Source of the DNA: Apostichopus japonicus
Taxonomy: Eukaryota > Echinodermata > Holothuroidea > Aspidochirotida > Stichopodidae
Direction of reading: 5' to 3'
Assembly: GCF_037975245.1 (NCBI RefSeq)
Contig: NC_092576.1
Span: 44,261,111-44,325,110, forward strand
Length of the DNA: 64,000 nucleotides
In this document: one piece after another, positions 1 through 11,655 of the stretch
Numbering within the stretch: position 1 is the first letter of the stretch
Layout: the number at the start of each line of letters is the position of its first letter
Notes under the pieces: generated by a model
Told to the model about the DNA's origin: nothing
Seen by the model: the letters and a program-made list of their open reading frames with translations, nothing else
Databases searched by the model: none
Made by a program: the position numbers and the translations under genes

Positions 1-284
1 TAATCACATGTGGCATGGCATCTGACCATTTTCAGTCTCTGTATTCCACTGAAAAATGTATCCAATCAGAGAATAGAAATGCGCCTACGTCATCCGAAAA
101 CTTGCAACTACGCCGCACAGAAATACGTGACAACGAGCGCTCAATTTGTGTACATATATACTACTATATTCTTCGCTTAGCCAGGTACTCGCTGTACTGT
201 ACGTACGCACGCCGTACACACAGCTAGGCATGAACGAGACAGACGACCGTATGTCTAAGCTAGAGTAAAGGTTATAAATTAGCA

Positions 285-354
285 ATGGCTGAGTCTTTAA
301 GAACTTTTCTTACAAATAAAGGTTTCCACGAAGAAGTGATAACAGTGTTCGAGG
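285..354 (+). CDS. First coding exon of a SAM-like domain protein (partial gene)
   Basis: An ATG in good context (agcaATGG) opens 23 codons ending TTC GAG G, followed directly by a GTATGT donor, so the exon ends in phase 1. The peptide starts MAESLRTFLTNKGF and continues with an acidic/hydrophobic helix-like stretch (EEVITVFEG). This short-helix pattern resembles the start of a sterile alpha motif-like domain found at the N-terminus of many uncharacterised animal proteins; SAM domains mediate protein-protein association. The 284 bases upstream would hold the promoter and 5'UTR, but no clear TATA box was seen. No second exon could be joined: the best downstream coding remnant (1962-2260) starts in the wrong phase and is broken. 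The ORF also reads a further ten codons past the donor to a stop, so a very short unspliced peptide is the alternative. The family assignment is inference from a short peptide. Confidence 0.45.
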
Positions 355-518
355 GTATGTATGTATGTTTTTTGTTGTTTTCCAATTAATACAGAATAAA
401 AGCTTGGCAGTTCGTAACGTTAGTTATTCTAGGTTTGTGCGCGAGGTAGGCCTAGCTAGGCTGTACTATAGCAAATAGGGCCTAGGCTATTGTTATAATT
501 GGTGGGGCCTATTTACAC

Positions 519-1347
519 GATCATCGGGCGAATAAGCACGCCGGTCCTGCATATGTACCCGATCGTCGGGCAAATCAGCCCGCCTGTCCTGCATATGTAC
601 CCGATCGTCGGGCGAATATGCACGCTTGTCCTGCAATATGTACTCGATCGTCCCAAAATGAATCTAGCCTAGCCCTAGGCTAGGTTAACCTCATAACAAA
701 TACTTGAACATAATAATGCTCAAGAAATTGCAAAACACAGTACTATTATGCATAGATTGTAAGCACCCTTAATTATTTGCAAAATGTAGTTACTGCTACA
801 GCCATTACAGCATGAAGCTATCACGGTACCAGATCGTCGGGCAAATTAGCCCGCCTGTCCTGCATATGTACTCAATCGTCGGGCGAATAAGCACGCTTGT
901 CAGGACTGCAATATGTACTCAATCGTTCCAAATGAATCTAGGCTAGGTTAACCTCATAACAAATACTTCAACATAATAATGCTCAAGAAATTGCAAAACA
1001 GTACTATTATGCATAGATTGTAAGCACCCTTAATTATTTGCAAAATGTAGTTACTGCTACAGCCATAACAGCATGACGCTATCACGGTACCAGATCGTCG
1101 GGCAAATTAGCCCGCCTGTCCTGCATATGTACCCAATCGTCGGGCGAATAAGCACGCTTGTCAGGACTGCAATATGTACTCGATCATCCCAAATGAATCT
1201 AGGCTAGGTTAACCTCATAACAAATATTTGAACATAATAATGCTCAAGGAAATTGCAAAACACAGTACTATTATGCATAGATTGTAAGCACCTAATTATT
1301 TGAAAATGTAGTTACTGCTACAGCCATTACAGCATGAAGCTAACACG
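519..1347. repeat. Nested tandem repeat, ~261-271 bp unit
   Basis: Three consecutive units begin near 561, 832 and 1093 (anchor gatcgtcggg), giving periods of 271 and 261 bp. Each contains the same order of blocks: GATCGTCGGGCAAAT, CTGCATATGTAC, a GGCTAGGTTAACC block, a TAATAATGCTCAAG block and TTACTGCTACAGCC. At the left edge a ~42-bp sub-repeat (gatcatcggg/gatcgtcggg at 519, 561 and 603) is amplified, so the array is a repeat inside a repeat. It lies in the putative intron after the exon at 285-354. Confidence 0.9.
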
Positions 1348-1961
1348 ATTCTGTTAAACCATTACCATTGTATTTAAATCATGTGGAAACTGGAAAAGAA
1401 TTGGTATGCTTTTGTTATTTTATAAAACATATAGTGGGCCATCAGTCTTTATTATAAGATTTTACACTTATATTACCATTCACTAATCTTATTAAATCAG
1501 TTTCTTTTACAAGCAGATAGACATATTAGTGAAATCAGTAGGCTAAAATGTAAATCATATTCCTTGTTCACTGGTTTTCTATGCTGATGTAATGGAATCA
1601 GGAGATGTCATGAACAATTTATCCTTAAAAAGAGAAATTTCTGAAAACAACTAACAAAAAACCTTGCTTGGTAACCATGTACCTGCCAAAATCAACATGA
1701 TAACCCATAAATGTTAGGTTTAATTTGAATCCACCTTCACATAACACATCTCACCCGCCATGGATGACATATTGCTGCATATCGTGAATTGATGTATCTC
1801 CTTCGTACAATGCCAGTCATGTTCTTGTTTCTCCATTCTCTCCCAAATATTAGTCTAGTCCACATGGAACTCTACCTCTCAACATATCTTTTTTTAAGAA
1901 TGTTTTGATTTATACCATATGCTTGTCCTTTATCACATTTATTTTTATCTTCACCTAACAG

Positions 1962-2260
1962 GAGGGCACAGATATTGAGAGCGCAGCACAGGGCAGACAA
2001 GGACAATATTGGCAGCCTTTCATCCTATCTCTCGGGCCAGAATTGAACCCCAAACAATTCTTCATTGTGGCAGATAAACTGGCCATTCCAGCAGGGACAG
2101 AGGCATAGAACATACATTTAACATAGACTATGCTCCCCCTCTACAACACTAGTTTTGTGAGTTCCATGCTTCCATGGTGTATGGAATTGTGCAACCAACA
2201 GAAGTGAAGTCTCTCGTCCGAATCCTTGCCACATCTATAAGGGCAGCCAGCATGGAGTAA
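1962..2260 (+). pseudogene. Decayed last-exon-like coding segment
   Basis: A good splice acceptor (pyrimidine-rich tract ending cacctaacag) precedes 48 open codons from 1962, containing NPKQFFIVADKLAIPAG before a TAG at 2106. Coding character resumes in another frame from 2105 (FNIDYAPPLQH), is broken by a TAG at 2150, then runs on (MVYGIVQPTEVKSLVRIL) to TAA at 2258. The two parts resemble the C-terminal 'FF-V---L-IP-G ... F-LDY---L--F--F---VYGI' pattern seen in uncharacterised animal proteins, recalled from general knowledge rather than searched. About ten residues seem to be missing at the frame change. The simplest reading is a pseudogenised exon, possibly of the gene starting at 285. The phase (0) does not match that exon's phase 1, so any link is uncertain. 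Sequencing error at two sites is the alternative. Confidence 0.45.
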
Positions 2261-4620
2261 CTTCAAGGAGTGAATGTTACTTTTTTATTGCTCTGTAGTC
2301 CGGAACCACGTGTGTCAGCATGGAGTAGCTTTAAAAGGGTGTGAAGACTCGCGCAAAAAGAACGTCTAATGCCGGTAATCTGACCTAGTTTCGAATGAGG
2401 TGTAACAGAAGTGTTAGACACTGCCATCGATCCCAGAAAATACAAACACAGCTTGCTACCGTCGGTAATTAGACACTAGTGTACAGTCAGTACATACAGC
2501 TGCGGTCAATACCCACATGACAGTGTATAAACGATACAGCGATGAACATCTCAGGTCCAGCTAAAGATATCAAGGTATCACGTTTCATTACTGTCTGTCT
2601 TTTTTAGCGACACGAACAAACATCACTTGCAAGCAACAGAAAGTTAACTTTTTCAGATGGCTGCACGCTGTGTGGGACAAGTTTACAAGTTCAATGCCTT
2701 TAAGGAGTAACTAACACATACCCTAAAACGTTAAATTGATAACCCGGAGTTTACCAAAAGTTTTATATAAATAGGGAGGGCTCCAGAAATAAATATTTAA
2801 TTGATTTTTGGTTTTTAAAAATGTTTTTTTTATGATACTGATCTAATTATGAATGTAATTAAACAAACACCTAGTTGCCAAAAAACTTTGTTGTATGATT
2901 TTTCGAGCATGTTATTTTAATGTTTACTTTAATGTTCCCACATTTCACTGCACTCACTATGTTGAAGGTTTATTTAATTAAGCAATTAATTAAGCTAATA
3001 TTATTTATTGTGCACAATATTCCATAATTTGTTCCATGAAAAGCAAGTAATCTGATTATTATAAAGTCAGTAACTGTAGAAAATTCCATTTGAGAATATA
3101 CTTTCCTCATTATTCCCCCCCCCCCATTTTTTTTTTCATTTGAGTGATGTAATGAGTCAAAACTGTTTCAATTTTTTAGTCGACTCTCGAGTGACATTTC
3201 TTTTGCAGCTAGAGGCCGACATTAAATGATTCACGTCAGATAATTTATAAAACTTCAAAATTTGATTGAAATCACAATCACTATATGATTACTATCAGAA
3301 AGTTAAGAAATAATTGAGGGTGGTATAATAGTCACATGTACTGTTTTTGCATTCAAATTTGCTTTATATGAATGCCATATCATGAAATCGTGAATGCAGT
3401 ATATAATTATTCATGTTTATCTAATAGCCATTATGAAGTTAGTGCCATTCTGTCAACTGCTTGTAATATTTTGTTTTGTGTGTGCTGGATAATGACTTTC
3501 AGCAATCGCCAATCTATATCATTGAAACACATAGTACTAAATGTTGACTGCACTGATATATAGTTTAACCATTCCTAATATTTTATAAATAACCTGCTGA
3601 AAATTTGTCATATGTTTTCCCCATTTTGAAATCATTCTAAGAAATTTTTGCTACTATGCATTAATGATTCACAACTGGAAAAAAGGCAATGTACCAGATC
3701 CATTGTACTATCGTCGTGTTTCCATCATATCCCTTTTGTAAAGGCAGGATCGTATAGTTACTATATCCTTTACAGTGGAAAATTTAAAGTTCAGTGAGAT
3801 CGAGAGATGGGATCAGCTGGGTATATAACGACTCAATTTACAGCTGTGTTGTCAATGAATTCCAGGGTATTACCACCTGGCGGGGACATACTAAGAATTT
3901 AAAGTGCTTTCTGTTGCAGTGGTGTTGCCAAACATTTGAATCTTGGTTGGTGATATGTCTATTTGTGAATTCCCTCTGGGGGGAGGGGTTCCCCAGGCCA
4001 CCCATTGGCGACACCACTGATCTGTTCTCAGCTCACCTAATCCTTTTCCAAAAAAATTAAAGAACATTTTAGATGGCCCAATTCAAGCAGAAATTTGACA
4101 GATTAATATTGAACTGAAAATATGTCACTGTTATGTAAAGTATCTTTATAATTTGAACGTTTGTTGGAAAGATAACATGTTTTGTTGAACATCCCTCAGA
4201 ATATTGTTTTGAATATTGAATATTGTTGAATATTTTTTTTTTTTTTAATATGATAACGAAAATTAAATAAGAATATATAAGTGGGTTAGTGGAAATAAAA
4301 TTACTGTTCGGTGGATATTGACAATTATATTTCTTGATGGAATACCATTTTTAATGTACTTTGTGTGTGACTGTCACAACGATTTTCTGATCTTTATAGC
4401 CTAACATGATTTGATGTGAAGGCGAATTCACTCCATGAAGTAGCACCTTTCAGTAAATTCCCCTGCATTAACAGATCATTGAATGTTGTCTTTGATGACC
4501 TTAAATGCAACTATATTGAAGAATTCCAGCACTTAGCCAACACGGAGGATCAATAGAAAAGCTTGTTCAATCCAGAATTTGCAGTTTATAAGATTGACAG
4601 TATAGCTGTGATGTGTAATA
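2261..4620. other. Non-coding, AT-rich; no gene seen
   Basis: Contains a short local duplication (cagcatggagtaacttcaag near 2249 and cagcatggagtagctttaaa near 2318), a C-run at about 3114-3124, and repeated gaatattg motifs at 4199-4240. No ORF here has flanking splice sites and coding character. Confidence 0.6.
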
Positions 4621-4910
4621 ATTCAGTCTAAAGGACCGACTGTTCAGTCTGATATCAGTCTAATAGACTGAAAGTATTCAATCTAATTAAGACTGGTGCT
4701 GCAATAAATCAGTCTAAACTGCTGACTGTTCAGTCTAAAGTGGTTTGATTTTCAGTCTATTAGACTGAAGAGGATTCAGTCTAATTAAGACTGACCTTCA
4801 GTCTTTACATTTCAGACTGGAATTCAGTCTAAGTAGTCTGATCCCTTATCCCATCCATCGTTAGACTGAAATTTCAGTCGATTAGACTGAAATTTCAGTC
4901 TCTCATTTTA
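4621..4910. repeat. Cluster of CAGTCT / AGACTG motifs with palindromes
   Basis: I count 10 CAGTCT and 7 AGACTG hexamers, which are reverse complements, in about 290 bases. Several are paired into palindromes, such as TCAGTCTATTAGACTGA. Near 4870 there is a 27-nt element with perfect 11-bp arms (AAATTTCAGTC / GACTGAAATTT) around a 5-nt spacer. Spacing is irregular, so this is not a plain tandem repeat. Confidence 0.9.
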
Positions 4911-4920
4911 AGAGAGCATC

Positions 4921-5065
4921 CTAACAATCATAATCATATTCGTAAGCATCATTATCGTCATATTAATTTCCTCATCATCCACATCGTCCTCATCAACCAT
5001 ATAATCATCATCACTCTCATCACCATACTCCTAAATAGTATCTTCTTCATTATTATCATCACCTG
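4921..5065. repeat. Imperfect ATC/CAT trinucleotide tract
   Basis: Dense degenerate atc/cat repeats. On the minus strand they translate into acidic Asp/Glu-rich runs interrupted by a stop, as expected for a GAT repeat. I see no reason to call it coding. Confidence 0.75.
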
Positions 5066-5100
5066 ATATATACACAAAGCCTAAGGATGAAATGTGAATT

Positions 5101-5180
5101 GAACGGTTAAGAAATAACGGTTAAAATGTTAAACGGTTGAACGGTTAAACGGTTAAAATGTCAAACGGTTAAAAACGGTC
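5101..5180 (+). repeat. AACGGTT motif array
   Basis: Six copies of AACGGTT and one AACGGTC within 80 bases, at irregular spacing of about 8-17 bp and separated by short A/T-rich linkers. The core overlaps the YAACKG consensus known for MYB-family DNA-binding proteins; a binding function is inference only. Confidence 0.85.
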
Positions 5181-8100
5181 GTCACCACAAATATATTCTA
5201 AGACTGACGAGTGTATATTTTTATATTTTGGGGGAATGTAATGTTACCAGATGTATTTAGCAAGCAGCGTGTTATACAACAAAAACGTTGATGTATATAA
5301 CTTTTCGTTCCACTACAATGTCACTTTGTGTTGACCAAGTTGGATAAAGAAAACCATACGAATTTGATGTTTTGGGAAAATTCTCTACATGGCAAAGGAC
5401 ATTTCCTTTACTTTTTCAGACTTCCTATCCGAAATCGATTGTTGCGGAAAGGCATCGCATTTTGCGTTGCTGGATAGGTACCTGAAAAAGTTCATAGAAA
5501 AAGTAGGCTGCTTAATGAAAGTATCTTATAGCAGGATCCAATAGATGTGGACGAAAATCGCACTACCAGACCAATCATAACAGTATACGACGTAACAGTA
5601 AAGATAACGTATGCATATATGTGGTTCGTTTTATAATTACAGTTTCTACACAATATTAACTGCTTCACTTACCAGTTAGATACTTTTGCCAGATACTTTC
5701 GATAATACAGATTGACGATCAAAATCAGAAATACAGAAAATTGCGTCATCCTGCGATCGTGTACAACCAACACGTAGTTCTAATGCCGTTTAACAGTATT
5801 GAACTTGTAAATTGTATAACGAGTTACTTTCGTGTTAAGATAGTGTGTTTTGTTTATCTTGTTCGTTCAGCCGTTGAACGTTTTTAAACTTGGCCTTTGT
5901 ATATTTGCAACCAACATAAAAGGCATTCACCTACTTTCTTGTACTTTAGCATTCCATACCATATCCTGCAGTAGAAAAGTTGCGACTTGTAACAAAACAC
6001 AGTTGCACGCAAAGCTACATTACCACGACCAAGATATAGAAACCAAGTTATGATAGGAATTGATAAGTTTGAATGAGCTGAGAATTTGATAAAAAGGTTA
6101 ATGTCTTGCTTTACCATTAATAATAACGATTAAATGGTGAAATGGGAATAGGGGAAGGGGTTGAATTTCACTGAATGTTTTACATACTTAGTGTTAAAGC
6201 ATCCACGTTATTTCATTTTGCGTTTTAAAAGACAGATACTATGAATACGTCGTTTCATTAGCAGGACGCCTCGCCAAGGTATTTTATTATAAATATCAGA
6301 GATGTATAATGGAAGACAAGGAACAGGAGAGTTGGGAAAGAGGATAAATATATACAATAGTAATAAGACATGAGAGCTTCAGTTTTGGTATTTACTTTCC
6401 TTAGGAAGAGAATATTGTTATTGCTGAGTGTGTATCAGACTACTATTTCTTCTACGAGGAAATGGAGGTTTGTAATTTGTATGTGTCTAACATAAAACTT
6501 CATATGTAGATAAGTGGAATTTCGCGAATTACACCCCACTGTAAAGATTAATGAACCATATATACATTGGCTGTATGCAATGACTACACACAGATGTTCG
6601 TAGGATTGTGTACGAATTGCTGTATTGTTAAAACAACAACAGCAACGCTACAGAAAGTCATGTAGCCTTCTGTTTGAGAAGTTTGTTGTTCTTGTGCATA
6701 TTAGACATACGCGAGATGCGAGGTGTCAATTCCTGTATTTCCATCTCATTTACCCCTTGCCTTATGCTCCTTCTCACCAGCCATAGCTTGTTACAATGGT
6801 AACAATTTCTTTAGCAAACAAAATACATAAGCCAAAAGATTAATTTATTTGTTTTTTATTCTCTCAATTAGGACCAAATATAAGGATGTTAGTAATAACT
6901 CTTACATACCGCTGGAATCCTCCGTTTGACTAGTTTTGACTATTGAATACAACATAATCGTGGCCCGAACCGCATTTAAATGTTCCTCGCTATAGTGGTA
7001 CATTGAACAGCCTATATGGCTATATTGTCACCAGCGTCGATTATGGCCGTATTACAGAATTTGGTATATTGGTACTTTCTCATACATTAAAACTATAATT
7101 AACATGCGGATGTGCCAGCAATGTACCAGCTACTTTATTTTGGTCACAGCTACTTAGGTATCACATGCAAAATGAGTAGGGTCAAGAGTGTCTACTTAAT
7201 GCAAATTAAGCCTCGCCTCGGAACAGTAACTTAAAAGGCATTATTTTAGAGGTCGGCTAAATCGAAATGTGTAGGTTTTCACGGAAGCTTTAGACTACAA
7301 ATACAGCAACTGTCTGTATTTTTGAAGAAATGATTGTCCCCACGTCTGATTTACTGGTTCGACGGCACCGCAGATCACTTACGGCAACTAAACACAGCAC
7401 ACAGCAGTTCAGTGTCCAACCAGCCATTTTTATTTTGAATTGGAGAATCTGATGAAAAAGACTATGTCTCAATATCGTACTACTGTATACGTATTATACC
7501 GTGATGTCTCTGACAAAATGAAAGGGATGGTCATGGAAGAGTTTACCTTCACAGTATAATTTCGATGTAATTATATACATAATAGAGGTGTAGCTTTTCT
7601 ATCTTCAAATCGATACACAGGTCTTTTGTCGTGATTTTACAACAGCTATTCCGGTAATTGGTAGCTGCTACATTCACACACACACACACCCGTATCATAC
7701 ACTCTCAACATACTCCAATCAAACATTGGCTCTCTGGCCAAGTCGCACATCCAATGTCTTAACAATCTGAAACTATTGCTCCTTGTTGGTTTCATAGAAA
7801 GATGAACACGTCTTAACAACGCCTCTTTCGTCTGGAATGCTTATCTTTGTTTCAAACTATATAAAAAAAACAGAAAAAAAACTACGATGTCTTGTAATGC
7901 TAACATCATGTTGAAAACCACAATATATGTACATACTTACTATTTCTGTGTACAACATACTTTCTGTGGGCAAACGATCTTTGTCATTGATCAAGAGTTA
8001 CATTTTATAATCGTGTTATCTTTCCAAGATTTGTCTTCCTCCGCCCCGTCAAACGGCATCAGTGTTTCATGCATATATCTCTCTATTCAAAGGTCGTATA

Positions 8101-8222
8101 AGCCAGACATGAAGTAAGTTCACAATGGTACTCTATTTTATAGTTTTATTTATCGTGCTGCTATTTATTTACAAAATGGTAATCTGAAAAATTTATTGTA
8201 AACAGCTGCACTTGTACGTTTT
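5181..8222. other. Non-coding, AT-rich; small CA microsatellite
   Basis: No supported gene. A short (CA)n run lies at about 7675-7689. ORFs here are short, lack flanking splice signals and have no recognisable domains. Confidence 0.6.
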
Positions 8223-8370
8223 GTATATATATATATATATATTTGTATATGTATGTATATGTGTATATATATGTATGTGTGTATGTGCATATATGTGTCC
8301 ATATGTGTATATGTATGTGTGTATATGTATATGTGTGTATATATACGTATATATATATATATATATATTT
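8223..8370. repeat. Compound TA/TG microsatellite
   Basis: About 150 bases of alternating TA and TG dinucleotides (tatatgtatgtgtatatg...) bounded by pure TA runs. Open frames through it on both strands are artefacts of the dinucleotide period. Confidence 0.95.
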
Positions 8371-8514
8371 ATTGTTTTTGTGCTTGTACACTAACATTTG
8401 AAAATAATTTCTTGTTACATACTCACTTTTGATGTCCTTTTTATAAATATTTATATTTATACTGGAAATAAATAAATGAAAAAAATGAAATGAAGTTAAC
8501 AACATTATATCACA

Positions 8515-9045
8515 CTGGTAAGTTCAAACTCAACTGATACGGATAATTAAAGAAAATAGGAAATCACATTTAGGAAATAACTCTCCCAAAATAGAACAAA
8601 GGCGGTAAATATATATTTTAAGTTGAGATTAGAACGCTAGCTTTAGGGAGGGCGTCCGAGGGGGATGGCGGGCGTCATTCTCTGTATGTGACCAGGTCTT
8701 GAACTATCGCCACCTTCCTTAATTCCTTCATTGAATAGTAAAATATATGAACTTTATATACTTTAAAAGTAATATTGTACCAGTACAGGTTTGTCGAGTT
8801 GTTTCACCAAACAAAGTGCACGTGACCTATATATAGTGTTCGGAAGATGGGATAGGGTAGGGGGTAGGGGAAAGGAGACCTGTCATACATTAGTTTCTCT
8901 AATTTCCTAGAAACGATCTTTTACGCAACGGGAATGTAAACGGGATATGTGTAGAACAACAAATTATGAAATTAGCACTTCTACCAGAACATGTTTGTCT
9001 TAAAAATGCACGTGAACTATATAATGCATGATAAGGGAGGGATTG
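8515..9045. repeat. Degenerate ~450-bp repeat family, copy 1
   Basis: Shares ordered blocks with later copies: taagttcaaactcaac, an ACCAGGTCTTG...CCACCTTCCTTA...TTCCTTCATTGA block, a GTTGTTTCACCAAACAAAG block, CACGTGACCTATATA, a G-rich stretch, and a CATACATTA...TTCCTAG block. A partial extra piece with gcacgtgaactata follows near 9010. No ORF or terminal inverted repeat was recognised, so the class is unknown. Confidence 0.75.
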
Positions 9046-10265
9046 GGGGTTACGTTAGATTTCGTATGGACCTGGCACACGTTATTGTTTGAAGAGGGCT
9101 ATGCGACGTTCCAGAAATAACCAGTTTATTTGAAAACACGTGTTCATAAACAGGTGGATCGGGGCAAATACGTTTGAGTCTAAGGCATTGGCTGTAAACA
9201 ATATAACTAATGCAACTATGTGGGTGAATATTATTAAAGTAAAAATACACATGAATACCAGTAGGCTTAAATAGATCGAAGTGTTTACGAAAGTACTATC
9301 CGAATAACCAGATCATCTAAAACAGTATTTAGTATTTATAAACTTCTACAGAAAATGTAATGCTCTCATGAAATGAACTATATAACATGTTCAAATACTG
9401 CATGAGTGATTCTTCACTATTTAGCCAGACCCAAAAAATATATCGTCTATGTCTATACTAATGTTGCGGCTTCAGTGTAGAACAAAGGGTTGCTTTAACT
9501 AATTACATGATAAAACACATTCTGTACATGTATATACCGTTTTAAGTTTGATTAATCATTCGTGATTTTGAAAATGCTCATCTTATAGTTAAGAAGTATT
9601 GGTAAAATTGTTTTTATAGGCCATTTTTTCGACAATCCGCAAGTTATTTGGCCAATCGCTGGATTAATTCATTCATTGTTATTTTCTCACTTTTCCGATG
9701 ACTTTGCTAGGTATGCACTCTTACACAAACACTTTGCTTAAACTCTCTGATCAATATTCTTAGGTTTTATATTGGCTGAGGCACCTTATTTGCTTCAATA
9801 ATAATTATGTATGTCTGTGACACCAAACTTTAAAATACACTTTCTCTAAAAGGATAACTTGAACGGATACAACAATAATTACATGAACAGACGGCGAGAA
9901 ATCGATTTTTGTTATACTGGATGTCAGAAGTTATTTTGAATTAGCAAAAGTAAAGATTTTACTCTGGTAGACTCACAACATTTCCGACGAAAAGGAACTG
10001 GCATTATACTTAGTATACGAGCTGCTACATGTTGAGTTTAAAAACCCTTAATGTTTGAGGAGAGATTTTCACTGCAGTCAGTAGAGGTGATGTTTTATAT
10101 TTAGTATAGCAAATTTAATGGTTGATTGGATTCCGTAGGTCGTTTGAGGCGCAAAAAGTAAAAAGATGGAACTATTCTACTTAAAAAGTCCTGTGACTGA
10201 CGTGATGTTATTCCCCATAACACGTTACTCGACGATAATATTGGGAAAGTGGTGAAGAACAAACA
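9046..10265. other. No gene seen
   Basis: AT-rich sequence without splice-flanked ORFs or clear repeats. Confidence 0.5.
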
Positions 10266-10279
10266 AGAAACCAAACCCA

Positions 10280-10495
10280 AAGATAAGTTCAAACTACCCT
10301 GCACTTTCCTTATTTCCTTCATTGATTAGTACAATATATTGAATTAATACATTCAGAGGTACCTGTGCAAGTAACGGTTTTCTAGTTGTAGATAGCTGTA
10401 TCATCCGACGGATGACACGTGACTCATTTACTGTACGGATGAGCGGGTACGTTAACTCTTTACGGACTTGGGACAATTTGTCGTCCCTAAAATCC
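10280..10495. repeat. Degenerate ~450-bp repeat family, copy 2 (shortened)
   Basis: Contains gataagttcaaact, then directly CACTTTCCTTATTTCCTTCATTGATTAG, CTAGTTGTAGATAG, GACACGTGACTCATTTACTGTAC and CCTAGACACAACC. Relative to copy 1 an internal segment is missing at the 5' end. Confidence 0.7.
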
Positions 10496-10499
10496 TAGA

Positions 10500-10945
10500 C
10501 ACAACCTTCCAAATTGCACCTCTCTATTTCCTGTATGTCATCAGGTCGTGCAATATCTCCACCTTCCTTACTTCCTTCATTGATTAGTACAACCAATTAC
10601 TTGTATATACCTTTTAAGGTACTTGTACAACTGTAAGTTTGCCTAGTTGTTGATAGGTGACTTGCCAAACAAAGAACACGTGACTTATATACTGTACCGA
10701 CGATGGGGGAAGGTGGAGTGTGAAGGGGGAGGAGGTACGTTAATTCTCATAGAGACCTTTCATACATTATTTTCCCTAAGTTCCTAGATACGACCGCCCA
10801 AATTAAAACTGTATATTTCGCAATAGGAATGTGAAGTTAACATAAACAAAGAAGAAAGCATACCACCACATAGATGAGTTCGAAATCAACTAAATTAAAG
10901 AAAAGGGAGATCACACACACAAACTCACGCAAAATGGAACATTTA
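10500..10945. repeat. Degenerate ~450-bp repeat family, copy 3
   Basis: Contains CATCAGGTCGTGCAATATCTCC, CACCTTCCTTACTTCCTTCATTGATTAG, CCTAGTTGTTGATAG, GCCAAACAAAG, ACACGTGACTTATATACTGTAC, a G-rich stretch, and a CATACATTATTTTCCCTAAG block. The 3' part (gagttcgaaatcaac...gggagatcacac) matches the start of copy 1, so the units are joined head to tail. Confidence 0.75.
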
Positions 10946-10984
10946 ACTTGTATATCAATTGACACTAAATGAGGAATATCGTGT

Positions 10985-11080
10985 CTTTGCTTATGTGTGG
11001 AGGGGGCAGTGTATTACACCAGGTCCTGTACTTTACCCACCTCCCTTAGTTCTTTCATTTATTAATACAATATATTAACC
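10985..11080. repeat. Degenerate ~450-bp repeat family, copy 4 (fragment)
   Basis: Retains only the ACCAGGTCCTGTACTTTACCC and CACCTCCCTTAGTTCTTTCATT...AATACAATATATT blocks. Confidence 0.6.
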
Positions 11081-11304
11081 TTATTTACTTACCCAAATGA
11101 GAGTTTAATTGGATGTCATTGGTTCTGGTGTAAATATCATTGACTCAATGGCCTTTAGTTTCAATAATATGGAAATCATTTATTGTTATATTCAATCTTT
11201 GATTATTGGTTCCGGTATCGAATCGTCCTGGAAGTGGGAGGTGGTGGTTATTTGAAGACGTTGTGGTAAACATAACATATTATAGCAATATATTAAGCCT
11301 TTTT

Positions 11305-11655
11305 AAATCCAAGGTAACTGTAACAGCATCGAAATTCAATGACAAAACCAGTAAATATATCCAACTTGGGCAGACATCAATCCGAAATATAAACCCATGT
11401 CGGGAAACATATCCAGTACATCATGTATTACCGTTATAGCCGTGTTGCAACCGATGTGCCATTGATTTGAGTTTTTGATTCACACTTATATACAGCTAAC
11501 TTTTATATGTACTTGTTTGAAGGTAGTTCATAATTATCCAACCGAGGCGGAGCTCATACAACTACAACAGCAGGGAAACGTCAGTTACTAAATTTATACA
11601 ACGGTGACATAAAGCCTTTGTAACGCCTTCTCGAATTGACCTGAAGTAATGCTCG
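11305..11655. repeat. Diverged duplicated segment, copy 1
   Basis: Collinear with 13259-13678 over about 350 bases. Shared blocks include CAAAACCAGTAAATATATC, GCAGACATCAATCCGA, CATCATGTATTACCGTTATA, TGATTCACACTTATATACAG, TTATCCAACC, CGTCAGTTACT and CTTTGTAACGCCTTCTCGAA. The function is unknown. Confidence 0.85.

Noticed and set aside
4921-5065. Acidic minus-strand protein over the ATC tract
   Set aside because: Asp/Glu runs follow from a degenerate GAT repeat, and the frame is broken by a stop.
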